Shown piece after piece: positions 35,889-46,265 of a stretch of DNA of 64,000 nt (position 1 is its first letter; the number at the start of each line of letters is the position of its first letter). Under the pieces are notes generated by a model, which searched no databases, was not told the origin of the DNA, and was given only the letters and a program-made list of their open reading frames with translations. The DNA comes from Clostridium sp. (GTDB taxonomy: Bacteria; Bacillota; Clostridia; Clostridiales; Clostridiaceae): assembly GCA_029851835.1 (NCBI GenBank), contig JARKVD010000031.1, positions 1-64,000 on the forward strand, read 5' to 3'. The position numbers were made by a program, and so were the translations under genes.

Positions 35889-37232
35889 CTACTCCTTATC
35901 CTTCTTTTCCTTTTTCATTTCATGGGCTAATTGCATATATTCTTCAATTCTCTTGTTGCCCTGTTTCATACTTCTGCTTACTATTGTCTTCATTAAAATT
36001 TTAGCTAACTTATCCTCGTCATGTCTGATAAGTTCTCTTTTTATTTTTATCATATCACACTCTAAATATCTAGTTTTAATAGTGCTGTCTAGCTTGCCAT
36101 CTCGCTTAACTAGATTAGCTCCCTTTTGAAGATACCTTTCTTTAATATCTTCCTCTTCATTAGTATCTCCTTTATTAACAATGGTATAATCTAAACTAAT
36201 GCCTTCACAGTGACGCATTATTGCTCTGATATGGTCTTCAACGCTATAGTTGTCACTTTCCCCCGGTTGAGTCATAACATTAGAAACATATATTTTTAGT
36301 GCCTCAGTCTTTAATAATGCTTCCTTTACATCCTTAACCATAAGATTAGGAATTATACTAGTATAAACACTTCCTGGTCCTAAAACTACAGCATCAGCAT
36401 CTAATATAGCATCGATAGCCTCCTGAATACCTTTTGCATCTCTTGGCTCAAGAAAAACTCTTTCTATAGGTGAGTTCTGCTCTAAACTTTCCATCGGAAT
36501 AGATGATTCTCCCCTTACAACACTTCCATTCTCAAGTTTCGCACAAAGCTCAACATTCTCTAGTGTAACCGGCAATACCTGACCTGTTACTGCAAGGACC
36601 TCACTGGTTTTTTTTACTGCTTCTAAAAAATTATCTGAAATACCATTCATTGCAGCTAAAAAAAGGTTTCCAAAGCTCTGATTCTCTAATGTTCCATCCT
36701 TAAACCTATACCTAAATAACTGCTCCATCAGTGGTTCAGTATCAGCTAAGGATATTATACAGTTACGAATATCTCCTGGTGGCAACATTCCTAAATCCTG
36801 TCTTAAAATACCAGAACCGCCTCCATCATCTGCAACGGTAACAATTGCTGTAATATTGAAGGTGTACTTTTTTAGTCCACTTAGCATATTGGAAAGTCCA
36901 GTTCCTCCACCGATAACTACAATTTTAGGGCCTTTAATTAATAGATTTTTTCTTTGAATTTTATCTTCCCCACTTTTATCAACCTTGGAAAAATCTAATT
37001 CTTCTAATCGTATAATGGCCATAACTTTTTTAGTATATTGATTTAATCCTAAAATAGTTATCAAAATACCTACAGTTAAAACAAAAACTAGAAAAGTCTT
37101 AGCCTTAACTTCAGTTGCTGTTCCACCTATAAATCCAATCATGGCATAGGAAATAAAAAATATACCTATAAGCATTTGAAAAATCCACCGCTTAACTCCT
37201 ATGCCTGGTGTAGCCCATTCACTTAACTTCAT
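35889..37232 (-). CDS. yvcK: YvcK/CofD-like protein with N-terminal membrane segments
   Basis: A 447-residue protein. Two hydrophobic segments (residues 18-34 and 45-62) precede a CofD-like nucleotide-binding domain with [30 protein letters not shown] and [14 protein letters not shown]. In Bacillus YvcK binds UDP-sugars and is needed on gluconeogenic carbon and for PBP1 positioning. The membrane extension is found in clostridial forms. Its ATG overlaps the rapZ stop (ATGA), which indicates translational coupling. Confidence 0.93.
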   Translation of the reverse strand: MKLSEWATPGIGVKRWIFQMLIGIFFISYAMIGFIGGTATEVKAKTFLVFVLTVGILITILGLNQYTKKVMAIIRLEELDFSKVDKSGEDKIQRKNLLIKGPKIVVIGGGTGLSNMLSGLKKYTFNITAIVTVADDGGGSGILRQDLGMLPPGDIRNCIISLADTEPLMEQLFRYRFKDGTLENQSFGNLFLAAMNGISDNFLEAVKKTSEVLAVTGQVLPVTLENVELCAKLENGSVVRGESSIPMESLEQNSPIERVFLEPRDAKGIQEAIDAILDADAVVLGPGSVYTSIIPNLMVKDVKEALLKTEALKIYVSNVMTQPGESDNYSVEDHIRAIMRHCEGISLDYTIVNKGDTNEEEDIKERYLQKGANLVKRDGKLDSTIKTRYLECDMIKIKRELIRHDEDKLAKILMKTIVSRSMKQGNKRIEEYMQLAHEMKKEKKDKE

Positions 37233-38113
37233 CGTTTTCCCGCACCTCGATTGACATCTTCATTTATATCTCTATGATCTACAGTCACATGATATCCTAA
37301 ATGATTTAACACTTCATAGGTTCTATTTGCTATAGCAACAGATCTATGTCTTCCCCCTGTGCACCCTATAGCCAAAATCAGTTGTCTCTTTCCTTCATTT
37401 TTATAATTTGGTATTAAGAACTTCAGCATATCAATAAACTTTTCTAGAAACTCTGTAGTTTCATTTTTAGAAAGAACATAATCCTTTACAGGCTTATCTT
37501 TTCCAGAGTAAGGCTTAAGTTCTGGAATATAATATGGATTAGGTATAAACCTTACATCCATAACTAAATCTGCATCAAGAGGTATTCCATATTTAAACCC
37601 AAAGGAAATTACATTGATTAAAAGAGGCGTATCTATTTGATGTTCATCTCCATAAGCTTTAATAATCTCCTCATTTAACTCCTTATTAGTCAGCTTCGAT
37701 GTGTTAATTATCCTATCAGCCTTTTCCCTTATGGACTTAAGCTTTTTCTTCTCAATGTTAATTCCATTAATAATTCTGCCATCTGGTGCTAAGGGATGTT
37801 TTCTTCTTGTTTCCTTATATCTCTTAACTAATGTTTCATCTGTAGCTTCAAGATATAACACCTCATACATATATCCTTCTTTATTTAAAGTATTTAATGT
37901 TCCTAATAGATCATCAAAGAAATATCTTCCCCTAATATCTGCAACTATGGCTATTTTATCTATCTGCCCTCCTGTCTTATAACAAACCTCTGCAAACTTT
38001 GTTATAAGTGTTGGTGGTAAGTTGTCAACACAATAAAATCCTAAGTCTTCAAGACTTCTAATTGCCTGTGTTTTCCCTGCTCCTGACATTCCTGTAACCA
38101 CTAAAAATTTCAC
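37229..38113 (-). CDS. rapZ: RapZ/YvcJ nucleotide-binding RNase adapter
   Basis: A 294-residue protein. The Walker [15 protein letters not shown] lies at residues 4-17 and the C-terminal domain has [15 protein letters not shown] and [16 protein letters not shown]. In enterobacteria RapZ guides RNase E to sRNAs; in Firmicutes the YvcJ homologue hydrolyses nucleotides and is linked to competence. It heads the rapZ-yvcK-whiA run. The ATG has a weak AAGGGTGTGTTTT site. Confidence 0.95.
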   Translation of the reverse strand: MKFLVVTGMSGAGKTQAIRSLEDLGFYCVDNLPPTLITKFAEVCYKTGGQIDKIAIVADIRGRYFFDDLLGTLNTLNKEGYMYEVLYLEATDETLVKRYKETRRKHPLAPDGRIINGINIEKKKLKSIREKADRIINTSKLTNKELNEEIIKAYGDEHQIDTPLLINVISFGFKYGIPLDADLVMDVRFIPNPYYIPELKPYSGKDKPVKDYVLSKNETTEFLEKFIDMLKFLIPNYKNEGKRQLILAIGCTGGRHRSVAIANRTYEVLNHLGYHVTVDHRDINEDVNRGAGKR

Positions 38114-38231
38114 TAAAACACACCCTTCCCTAACTGTACTCCAGAAACTTTCTTTATTTAAAAGAAAACCTTTTATCTTATTTAAGCAACATCAAACTTC
38201 TAATTTGACTAACGTTAACTTAATTAATACT

Positions 38232-38290
38232 ACAAATCTTTGATTTAGTCACTCAAGTATACTCTTTTACTGCTTCACTCAATGAATATA
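38232..38290 (+). repeat. Dispersed double-hairpin repeat, degenerate copy
   Basis: CAAATCTTTGATTTAGTCACTCAAG keeps the first palindrome; the second arms have decayed. It lies between rapZ and the structured region at 38.4 kb. Confidence 0.4.
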
Positions 38291-38410
38291 CCCTATCTAT
38301 TATACAACAATTATATCATATATTCATTGATTAATTTTCGTAGAAATACTGCAATTTGCGCTATACATAAGCTATATAGCCATTTCATATTATATACCAT
38401 TATGCCGCAA

Positions 38411-38571
38411 ATAAAAAAAGCTCGTATCCAAACGAGCTTTTAATAAAAATTAACTTTATCTGATAACTACATGCCCTAATACTCCATCCTCTACAGGCTT
38501 GAGTAAACGGCTGATACATCCCTAGATACGGATTTTTAAAGTTCATATGGCACTAAAGCGCCACCTGAACT
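38411..38571 (-). ncRNA. Candidate structured RNA ending in a terminator
   Basis: Right after the aminotransferase stop there is a strong hairpin at 38540-38571 (AGUUCA-g-GUGGC paired with GCCAU-a-UGAACU). It is followed by about 95 bases with further pairing options (UACUC/GAGUA, GCC/GGGC), then an intrinsic terminator. Base composition is more GC-rich than other gaps. No reading frame spans it convincingly. It could be a 3'-derived small RNA or a cis leader with its terminator; I do not recognise the family. The 469-base gap otherwise holds a repeat copy. Confidence 0.4.
38417..38440 (-). terminator. Intrinsic terminator
   Basis: AAAGCTCGT-TTGGAT-ACGAGCTTT followed by U-rich sequence on the minus strand. 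It separates the aminotransferase from the rapZ operon. Confidence 0.88.
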
Positions 38572-38582
38572 AAAAACTCTGT

Positions 38583-39791
38583 TTATTTACTTGCAGCAAC
38601 TAATTCTTCTGCAGCCTCTGCCATTAAACTTGCAAAACCACTCATGGCACTCTCAATAGTTTTATAAGCTACACAATATGCTATTCTTATATACCCTGGA
38701 CATGCAAATGATGTGCCTGGAACGATAAGAATGTTATGCTTCTTAGCCATATTGCTAAATTTAATATCATCTTCAATTGGTGATTTCACAAATAGATAGA
38801 AGGCACCTTCAGGCTTTATGCATTCATATCCTAATTTAGTCAAGCCATTATAAAGAAGTTTTCTATTCTTATCATAAAACTCAACATTGGTTTCTACATC
38901 AACACATTTTCCAATTACACGTTGAAATAAAGATGGTGCATTAACAAATCCCAATATTCTGTTAGCTACATTAGCGGCTCCGATAACGTTTTCAAAGTCA
39001 TCAACTTCATCTGGAATAACCAAATATCCAATTCTTTCCCCGGGTAATGATAAAGATTTGCTGTAGGAGTAACCTACTATAGTGTTATCGTAATATTTTG
39101 TAAGATAAGGAACAAAAGCACCATCATAAGCTAGTTCTCTATATGGTTCGTCTGAGATTAAATAAATCTCTATTCCATATTCTTGTTGCTTTTTTCTTAG
39201 AATATCTGTTAACTTCATTATAACCTCTTCAGAATATATTACTCCTGTAGGGTTATTAGGTGAATTTATTATAACAGCTTTAGTATTTGGCGTAATTTTT
39301 TCCTCAAACTCCTTTAAGTTAGGTTGAAAATCAACATAATTTGGAGATATAACAACCAGCTTACCATGATAGTTATTTGTATAACTTCTATACTCTCCAA
39401 AATACGGTGCAAAAGCAATAACTTCATCTCCTGGATTCAATAGTGTTTTAAAAATTACATTTAACCCTCCAGCCGCTCCAACAGTCATTAGTATGTTCTT
39501 TTGACCAAAATTGGTTCCATGTTTTTTGTTAAGAGAGTCTGCTATTGTGCTACGAACATCTTCATAGCCTGAATTGTTCATATAACCATGAACAAATGTG
39601 TCAGCTTCGTTGTTAAGAATTTCTAGAATAGCTTCTTTTACTTCAATTGGCGCATTCAAATTTGGATTTCCCAAACTGAAATCATAGACATTATCCGGTC
39701 CATAAATAGCACTAAGCCTTTTTCCCTCTTCAAACATAGCCCGAATTAACGAACTGCTTTGTACATAACCAACCATTTCCTTTGAAATCAT
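38583..39791 (-). CDS. PLP-dependent class I/II aminotransferase
   Basis: A 402-residue enzyme of the aspartate aminotransferase fold. It shows DFSLGNPNLNAP (substrate-binding), GAAGGLNVIFKTLLNPGDEV (PLP phosphate region), INSPNNPTG with the conserved Asn-Pro, ISDEPYRELAYD, and the PLP lysine in GYSYSKSLSLPGERIGYLV. The C-terminal Arg is in PGYIRIAYCV. Members act on aspartate, aromatic amino acids or alanine; specificity is not readable. I use the ATG giving MISKEMVGY after AGGGGGAATAGGGAT. It forms its own unit, and the 270-base gap upstream is AT-rich with a decayed repeat. Confidence 0.9.
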   Translation of the reverse strand: MISKEMVGYVQSSSLIRAMFEEGKRLSAIYGPDNVYDFSLGNPNLNAPIEVKEAILEILNNEADTFVHGYMNNSGYEDVRSTIADSLNKKHGTNFGQKNILMTVGAAGGLNVIFKTLLNPGDEVIAFAPYFGEYRSYTNNYHGKLVVISPNYVDFQPNLKEFEEKITPNTKAVIINSPNNPTGVIYSEEVIMKLTDILRKKQQEYGIEIYLISDEPYRELAYDGAFVPYLTKYYDNTIVGYSYSKSLSLPGERIGYLVIPDEVDDFENVIGAANVANRILGFVNAPSLFQRVIGKCVDVETNVEFYDKNRKLLYNGLTKLGYECIKPEGAFYLFVKSPIEDDIKFSNMAKKHNILIVPGTSFACPGYIRIAYCVAYKTIESAMSGFASLMAEAAEELVAASK

Positions 39792-40061
39792 ATCCCTATT
39801 CCCCCTAGTTTTTATAAAATAAAAAATGAAAAGCAAGAATGAAAAATTACATAAAAATCCCTTGTTGATTTACCTTAAGGTATTAAATCATAAAAGAAAT
39901 AAAAATATAATTTTTCATCTTTTGCTTTTCATCTTTTTTATCTAATATTAATTTAGAATTCAGAGTGCTGAATGATATTTCCCTATAATATTATTTTTAA
40001 TCTAGAAACTCCCTTAGGAATTTCCATATTAATTTTTCATCCTTCAGCCTTCATTTTTAAC

Positions 40062-40982
40062 TTAAACTAGTTCCTCACCTATAATTCTTACTTCGGTGTT
40101 TAATTCTACTCCAAATTGTTTATAAACCTCATCTTGAACATGCTTTATAAGATTTAATATATCGGAAGCAGTAGCATCACCTGTATTTATTACAAATCCT
40201 GAATGTTTTTCTGACACCTGAGCCCCACCTATGGTGGCTCCCCTTAATCCTGCATCTTGAATTAACTTTCCAGCAAAATATCCTACTGGTCTTTTAAATG
40301 TGCTTCCTGCTGATGGGTACTCTAATGGCTGCTTAGTTCTTCTTTGAACAGCCAAGTCATTCATTCTAGTCTTTATTTCATTTTTTTCTCCTTGAGTAAG
40401 TCTCATGGTTGTTTCTAAAACAATATAACCATATTTAAGTATGGCGCTTGTTCTATAGCCTAATTCTAGTTCATCAATAGTTAGTTCAATAATATTATTT
40501 TCATTATCAATAACTAATACTTTCTCAAGAACCTGAGACATTTCTCCACCATAAGCTCCAGCATTCATAGCTACTGCTCCACCAATATACCCTGGTATAC
40601 CTGAAGCAAACTCTAAGCCAGTTAAGCTGTTTTCTAATGCAGCCTTAGCTACTGAGCTAAGAACAGCACCACATTGAGCAGTTACAAAGCTATCTGAAAC
40701 CTTAATTTCATTTAAACGATCTACTTTAATAACGACGCCCCTAAATCCACCATCTTTAACTATTAAATTTGAACCATTTCCCATAAGAAAGTACTCTACA
40801 TTATTCGCTTTACATGCTGCAATTACCTTCTTTACCATCTCATATGTAGATGGATAAACTAAAAGATCCGCTGGACCACCTACTTTAAAGGTTGTATGCT
40901 TCTTCATTAGCTCATCTAATTTTATATTGTCGCTGCCAACGATTTCTTCGATACTTTTTATAAAACTATCCTTCAACTTCAT
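40062..40982 (-). CDS. murB: UDP-N-acetylenolpyruvoylglucosamine reductase
   Basis: A 306-residue type II MurB lacking the extra domain loop of E. coli. It shows the FAD-binding [16 protein letters not shown] and [10 protein letters not shown], the [27 protein letters not shown] segment, and the proton donor region [11 protein letters not shown] with its Ser. It reduces the enolpyruvyl group to make UDP-MurNAc for peptidoglycan. The ATG after AAGGGGTATATA is preferred over one six codons upstream. It is a single gene between repeat-rich gaps. Confidence 0.96.
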   Translation of the reverse strand: MKLKDSFIKSIEEIVGSDNIKLDELMKKHTTFKVGGPADLLVYPSTYEMVKKVIAACKANNVEYFLMGNGSNLIVKDGGFRGVVIKVDRLNEIKVSDSFVTAQCGAVLSSVAKAALENSLTGLEFASGIPGYIGGAVAMNAGAYGGEMSQVLEKVLVIDNENNIIELTIDELELGYRTSAILKYGYIVLETTMRLTQGEKNEIKTRMNDLAVQRRTKQPLEYPSAGSTFKRPVGYFAGKLIQDAGLRGATIGGAQVSEKHSGFVINTGDATASDILNLIKHVQDEVYKQFGVELNTEVRIIGEELV

Positions 40983-41122
40983 TATATACCCCTTGCTCAT
41001 TATTAATATTTAAGTATAGCGCTTCTTCCTTGCATACAATATAATCTCCCTTAATTTCTATATGCAAATTAAAAGCCTCTCTACCTTTATATGAATATCT
41101 CTTAGCTTTTGTTAACTTTTTT

Positions 41123-41316
41123 AATTAAGAATATAGAATTAAGAATGTAGAATGATGGATGAAATTCCCACGGAATTTCTTTAATTTCTATTTTCTTTTT
41201 TAATACCATCAACTCTTAATTATTAATTAATCATTTAAAATCCAATTAAAGTTTCTTCGAATCAAATAAGAAGAAACCACCTTCATTGTTAATTCTACAT
41301 TTAGGCATTCTTAATT
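41123..41316. repeat. MITE-like element with inverted ends, copy 1
   Basis: The left part AATTAAGAATGTAGAATGATGG and the right part CATTGTTAATTCTACATTTAGGCATTCTTAATT are inverted. Inside lies GAAATTCCCACGGAATTTC and, near the right, GAAGAAACC. The element fills the murB-uvrC gap (359 bases). A related copy lies on the other side of uvrC. Confidence 0.6.
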
Positions 41317-41341
41317 AAACAAAAAATAATCAAATATTCGA

Positions 41342-43198
41342 TTATTTTTTGAAATACTCCAGCACACTTTCACTTGATGATTTATCCATGGAAGGTGTTG
41401 AGATTAATTCTTCATAGGTAGCTTTTCTTATATTATCGACACTTCCGAATTTTTTTAAAAGCTCTCTTCTTCTTCTTTCTCCAATCTTAGGTATTTCATC
41501 TAAGATTGAATACAGAGTACGCTTATCTCTTAGAGTTCTGTGATATGTTATCGCAAATCGGTGTACTTCATCTTGAATTCTAGTAATAAGAAGCATGGAT
41601 TTAGATGATGGTCTTAACATTATTTCCTCATTATTATATATAAGACCTCTGGTTCTATGATTATCATCTTTAACCATTCCACATACAGGAATGTTGATGT
41701 TAAGCTCCTGTAGAACCTCTAGAGCCACATTTACCTGTCCCTTTCCACCATCCATCATAATTAAATCTGGAAAAATAGAAAATTTTCCTGCTTCAAAATT
41801 CATTTCGTTATTATTTATCTTCTCAAGTTCTTTTAAACCATGAGTAAATCTTCTTGTCAAAATCTCTCTCATAGAACCATAATCATCAGCACCATCAATG
41901 GTATTAATCTTAAATCTTCTATAATCGCTATTTTTAGCTGAACCCTCTTGAAATACAACCATAGAGCCTACAGAGTCCATCCCCATTAAATTGGATATAT
42001 CATAGGCCTCAATACGGCTTGGAATCTCGTCCAAACCAAGTGCTTCTTGAAGTTCCGTAAGAGCTACTTCATTTAATTCTCTGTCCACCTTATGCTTTAA
42101 CTTAAACATTTCAAGTGCATGACTAGCATTTTTCTCTACCATGTCTAAAATTCTTCTTTTCTCACCCTTTTGAGGGACTTTTATATTTACCTTATGCTCC
42201 TTTTTTAAAGAAAGCCATTGCTCAATAATTTCTATCTCACTACACTTACTAACGTAAATGACTTTAGGAATAAATGCTGTTCCTCCATAGAAATTTTTAA
42301 TGAACTCTTCTAAAACATAAGTTGGCTCTTCTGAACCAGTATTATCTAGAATAAAATGTTCCCTGCCAATAATCTTTCCATCTCTAAGGAAAAATATCTG
42401 AATACAGCTGTCAACTTCATCCTGAGAAATACCTATAAAATCCTCATTCTCAAAGTTATTGCTTATAATTTTTTGTTTTTCATTTATTTTATCGATGGCA
42501 ATAAGCTTATCTCGAAGCATAGCAGCTTTTTCAAAATCTAAGTTTTCAGCTGCTTCCTCCATTTCAACTTTAAGTCTGCTGGTAATCTTTGTATCTTTAC
42601 CAGTGAGCAAATCTACCACATCATCTATTATTTTACCATACTCCTCTTTAGATATTAACCCATTACATGGCCCTTTGCAAAGGTTTATATGATAATTTAA
42701 GCAAGTTCTTGTTTTAGGGCCACCTTCTTTTATTACTTTTCTGCAGGTTCTAAGTGGAAATACCTTTTTTATCAAGTCATTAACTGCATAAACAGCACTT
42801 CCATCAGTATAGGGGCCAAAGTATCTAGCTGAATCATTTCCATGGTTCCTTGTTACTATAACACGCGGAAACTCTTCATTTGTAATTTTAATAAACGGAT
42901 AATATTTATCATCCTTTAAAAGAATATTATATTTAGGACTATATTTTTTTATAAGATTACACTCTAAAATCAGTGCTTCCATTTCAGAATCAGTAACAAT
43001 ATATTCAAACTCACTAATATGAGAAACCATAGCTTTAACTTTCTCCGTATGGTTCTTAGAGTTTTGGAAATATTGTCTCACTCTATTTTTTAAATTCTTA
43101 GCCTTTCCAACGTATATTACTTCCTTTAAAGAATTTCGCATTAAATATACGCCAGGACTATCTGGAAGATTTTTCAGTTGATACTCAAAGTCAAACAT
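41342..43198 (-). CDS. uvrC: Excinuclease ABC subunit C
   Basis: A 618-residue nuclease. An N-terminal GIY-YIG domain (SPGVYLMRN; VIYVGKAKNLKNRVRQYF) makes the 3' incision. A UVR helix pair near residues 200-235 (ENLDFEKAAMLRDKLIAI) binds UvrB. An RNase H-like domain (EAYDISNLMGMDSVGSMVVF; DGGKGQV) makes the 5' cut. Two C-terminal helix-hairpin-helix motifs (IPKIGERRRRELLKKFG) bind DNA. The ATG giving MFDFEYQLK follows GGAGGTTGTGT. It is separated from uvrA/uvrB by about 3.5 kb of cell-wall genes. Confidence 0.97.
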   Translation of the reverse strand: MFDFEYQLKNLPDSPGVYLMRNSLKEVIYVGKAKNLKNRVRQYFQNSKNHTEKVKAMVSHISEFEYIVTDSEMEALILECNLIKKYSPKYNILLKDDKYYPFIKITNEEFPRVIVTRNHGNDSARYFGPYTDGSAVYAVNDLIKKVFPLRTCRKVIKEGGPKTRTCLNYHINLCKGPCNGLISKEEYGKIIDDVVDLLTGKDTKITSRLKVEMEEAAENLDFEKAAMLRDKLIAIDKINEKQKIISNNFENEDFIGISQDEVDSCIQIFFLRDGKIIGREHFILDNTGSEEPTYVLEEFIKNFYGGTAFIPKVIYVSKCSEIEIIEQWLSLKKEHKVNIKVPQKGEKRRILDMVEKNASHALEMFKLKHKVDRELNEVALTELQEALGLDEIPSRIEAYDISNLMGMDSVGSMVVFQEGSAKNSDYRRFKINTIDGADDYGSMREILTRRFTHGLKELEKINNNEMNFEAGKFSIFPDLIMMDGGKGQVNVALEVLQELNINIPVCGMVKDDNHRTRGLIYNNEEIMLRPSSKSMLLITRIQDEVHRFAITYHRTLRDKRTLYSILDEIPKIGERRRRELLKKFGSVDNIRKATYEELISTPSMDKSSSESVLEYFKK

Positions 43199-43215
43199 AC
43201 ACAACCTCCACTTTT

Positions 43216-43476
43216 TGAATTAACAATTAAGAATTAAGAATGTAGAATGGTGGATGAAATTCCTGCGTAATTTCTTTTATTTTATTTGCAGTATTGAAAT
43301 TTTCAATTTCAATACTGCATGTAAATGATTCTAGCTCTGCTAGAATCATTTACATTCTTCCATTTGTGATAGCTCCTAATTCAAAACTAATAAAAAAATT
43401 AAATTAAAATTTCTCTGAACGAAGTGAAGAGAAATCTCCTGCATTCTTAATTCTACATTCAGGCATTCTTAATTAA
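43216..43476. repeat. MITE-like element with inverted ends, copy 2
   Basis: AACAATTAAGAATTAAGAATG with TAGAATGGTGGATGAAATTCC at one end and GCATTCTTAATTCTACATTC plus AGGCATTCTTAATT at the other. The middle contains a perfect palindrome around TTGAAATTTTCAATTTC and another GAATCATTTACA pair. It fills the 332-base gap upstream of the uvrC start. Confidence 0.6.
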
Positions 43477-43530
43477 ATAAACTCTATTCATCTCAATAGA
43501 ACTTAACGTTCCATAAACTTCAACCTATCA

Positions 43531-44940
43531 TTATTTGAAGAATTCCGATACAAGATCTCCTGCCATTCCACTAGCATTGTAAGAATCATTACCCCCCTCT
43601 TCAACAATTATGGCAAAGGCAATTTCAGGATTATCATATCCAGCAAAACCTACAAACCATGAATGTGGTATCTTATTTCCTATATCTGTATCCGCAGTAC
43701 CAGTCTTTCCTGAAACCTGAACTCCCCAAAGGCTTGCTGCTCTTCCTGTACCTTCACTTACAACAGCCTTCATATATTCCTTTAAAACTTGTGCATTCTC
43801 TGGTGTAGTTACTGTTGTTGCCACTTCTGGCTTAAACTCCTTAACTACATTTCCCTCTGAATCTACTATTTCTCTTACTATGTTAGGTTCCATCATAACT
43901 CCATTATTAGCAATAGCACTGGCAACAAGGGCCATCTCAATTGGACTTGCTAATACACCACTTTGACCTATACCACTTTGTGCTATATTTCCAACTTCCT
44001 CTTTTCCATAGGTCGGGAAACGACTATCATCAATTACCAGAGTTCTAGATGGAATTTCATTATTAAAGAAAAACTTTTCTGCAGTTTCTTTAAGCTGTGG
44101 ATTTCCTAGCTCCATTGCTAATGTACCAAAAACAACGTTACTTGATCTTAAGAAAGCTGTTCTTAGATTAATATTTCCCATTATAGTTCCATTGTAATTT
44201 TCTAAAGAATCAACATCATTAAAGTAAATCCTTCCATTATCCTCAAAAACTCTATCTCGCACTCCTGACATATTTTCAAGAGCACTTAATGCAGTAACAA
44301 TCTTAAAAGTTGAACCTGGAGGATATAACCCTGATACAGCTCTATTTAAAAATGGAGTATTCTCATCCTGTGATAAAGCAGGAAACTCTTCTTGTATTGA
44401 ATTTGCATCAAAGCTAGGTTTTGATACCATAGCCAATACTTCACCTGTAGTAGGATCAAGAGCTACAATTGATCCCCTTCTATCACCTAAAAGGTCATAA
44501 GCTTTTCTTTGAAGTTCAGAATTCAAAGTAGTCACTACATGATTTCCTACTTTATCTGCATCAGCAGAAGAAAATATATCTTTAATGGAATTTACTGTTC
44601 TGCCTGAAAGTTCTTTATCGAATTTTTTTTCTATACCACTTGCACCATAAACTACATCATAATATCCAACTACATGAGCAAAGGCTTCTCCACCTAAGTA
44701 CTGTCTAGTTTGAGAAAACTCACTAGTTTTTTCACCAGTGGTAAGAGGATTCATATCTCTATCATAGATTGTTCCCCTCAAAACTCTACTGTTCTCTGCT
44801 TGAATCCTTTTATTATATACACTATCTATAGCTTCTTCACTTTTAAATAAGTAATAATAGCTCATATAAGATATTAAAGCTATAAATAGTGCTAGAAATA
44901 CTATCATTACACTTTTAATATTTTTCTGCAGATTATTCAT
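43531..44940 (-). CDS. Class B penicillin-binding protein (transpeptidase)
   Basis: A 469-residue protein with one N-terminal membrane segment (SVMIVFLALFIALISYMSYYY), a short PBP dimerisation-like part, and a transpeptidase domain with all three active-site motifs: SxxK in PPGSTFKIVTAL, SxN in SSNVVFG and KTG in SGKTGTADT. It has no PASTA domain. It cross-links peptidoglycan outside the membrane. It overlaps the FtsW/RodA-type gene by 8 bases, the classic polymerase-transpeptidase pair. Confidence 0.93.
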   Translation of the reverse strand: MNNLQKNIKSVMIVFLALFIALISYMSYYYLFKSEEAIDSVYNKRIQAENSRVLRGTIYDRDMNPLTTGEKTSEFSQTRQYLGGEAFAHVVGYYDVVYGASGIEKKFDKELSGRTVNSIKDIFSSADADKVGNHVVTTLNSELQRKAYDLLGDRRGSIVALDPTTGEVLAMVSKPSFDANSIQEEFPALSQDENTPFLNRAVSGLYPPGSTFKIVTALSALENMSGVRDRVFEDNGRIYFNDVDSLENYNGTIMGNINLRTAFLRSSNVVFGTLAMELGNPQLKETAEKFFFNNEIPSRTLVIDDSRFPTYGKEEVGNIAQSGIGQSGVLASPIEMALVASAIANNGVMMEPNIVREIVDSEGNVVKEFKPEVATTVTTPENAQVLKEYMKAVVSEGTGRAASLWGVQVSGKTGTADTDIGNKIPHSWFVGFAGYDNPEIAFAIIVEEGGNDSYNASGMAGDLVSEFFK

Positions 44941-46249
44941 AGCTGTTACTCTCCTCTGATATCTTTTGAATTATTCCTAGAGCAAAATAGCTTATAAGCA
45001 TTGAGCTACCACCATAACTTACAAATGGAAGTGTTATTCCTGTAAGCGGAATAGCTCCTGTTACACCACCAATGATAACTAAGGTCTGTGCAACTAGCAT
45101 AGTGCTGTATCCAACAACTAAAAGTCTAGAAAACTTATCCTTAGTATATAATGCTGCCCTTATACATCTATAGAATAATAAGAAGTTAAATATTATTATA
45201 GCAAAACCAGTTAAAATCCCTAATTCTTCACATATAGCTGCAAAAATAAAGTCTGATTCTACTACTGGGATATAGTTAGGGAAGCCACTTCCTAAACCAA
45301 CCCCAAATAAGCCTCCACTTGATATGGCAATAAGGGACTGAACCAACTGATGCCCTTGCCCAAATCCATCTTCCCATGGATTTCTCCAAATTGCCACCCT
45401 TACTCTAACATGATAAAAAAGCTTATATCCTATAAATCCACCAACAACAAATAAAATCAATGCAATTATCACATACTTCTTCTTTGAGGTTGCTATGTAC
45501 AGCATTGTAAGAGCTATGGCAAAGAAAATAAGAGCTGATCCTAAATCCGTTTGAGCAAGCATAAATAAAAGAGATACTCCCATAACTAAAGCTGGTTCTA
45601 CTAAACTTATCAATGAATAATACTTTTCATTTTTTATTCCAACCTTGCTTGCCACCTTTATCCAAAACCTAGAAGGCTTTTCATAATCCTTTAATGCAGA
45701 AGCTAAATATGCTACTAATGCAATTTTTCCAAATTCTGATGGCTGGAATCCAAATCCAGCAATATTTACCCAGTTTTTTGCTCCACCGGTCTCTTTTCCA
45801 AAGAAAGTTCCCATAGACATAAAAATCAAAGTTACTACTAAATAAAAATACTTGTACTTACTAAATCTCTTTAAATCCGGTACAATTACAACTATTAAAA
45901 TAAAGCCAATCATACCTAAAGCAAAAAATAGCACTTGCTTAACAGCTAAGTTCGTAGACTCTCCACCGGTAAGAAATGTTCCCCCTTGAAGTGGTAAATC
46001 CAACCTATAAATCATAGCAATTCCGATAACTGCTAAAATATTTGCAAACAATAATAAAAATTTATCTCCATCTGGATAGAATCTTCTTATGACAAAATGT
46101 GCATAAGCCATTAATACACATATTATAGCTCCAATTATAACCGCACTATTGTTAATGGTTGGAGTTATTATTGCAACATTAAAGAATAATGCCATTACTA
46201 GCAGATATGTCAATCTTAGTACACGATTTTCTTCCCGTATAATGTTCAT
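44933..46249 (-). CDS. FtsW/RodA/SpoVE family glycan polymerase
   Basis: A 438-residue SEDS protein with about 12 membrane segments. It shows the conserved GGAKNWVNIAGFGFQPSEFGKIAL near residue 155, FMLAQTDLGSALIFFAIAL, the LVQSLIAISSGGLFGVGLGSG segment and the C-terminal GITLPFVSYGGSSMLISYF. It polymerises lipid II into glycan strands together with the class B PBP encoded just after it. Whether it serves elongation, division or sporulation cannot be told from sequence alone. Confidence 0.95.
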   Translation of the reverse strand: MNIIREENRVLRLTYLLVMALFFNVAIITPTINNSAVIIGAIICVLMAYAHFVIRRFYPDGDKFLLLFANILAVIGIAMIYRLDLPLQGGTFLTGGESTNLAVKQVLFFALGMIGFILIVVIVPDLKRFSKYKYFYLVVTLIFMSMGTFFGKETGGAKNWVNIAGFGFQPSEFGKIALVAYLASALKDYEKPSRFWIKVASKVGIKNEKYYSLISLVEPALVMGVSLLFMLAQTDLGSALIFFAIALTMLYIATSKKKYVIIALILFVVGGFIGYKLFYHVRVRVAIWRNPWEDGFGQGHQLVQSLIAISSGGLFGVGLGSGFPNYIPVVESDFIFAAICEELGILTGFAIIIFNFLLFYRCIRAALYTKDKFSRLLVVGYSTMLVAQTLVIIGGVTGAIPLTGITLPFVSYGGSSMLISYFALGIIQKISEESNSYE

Positions 46250-46265
46250 GGTTCTCCTTACACCT

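Noticed and set aside
38411-38577. A 48-codon minus-strand ORF starting near 38550 and other short frames.
   Set aside because: It would read through the intrinsic terminator and has no ribosome-binding site; RNA structure explains the segment better.
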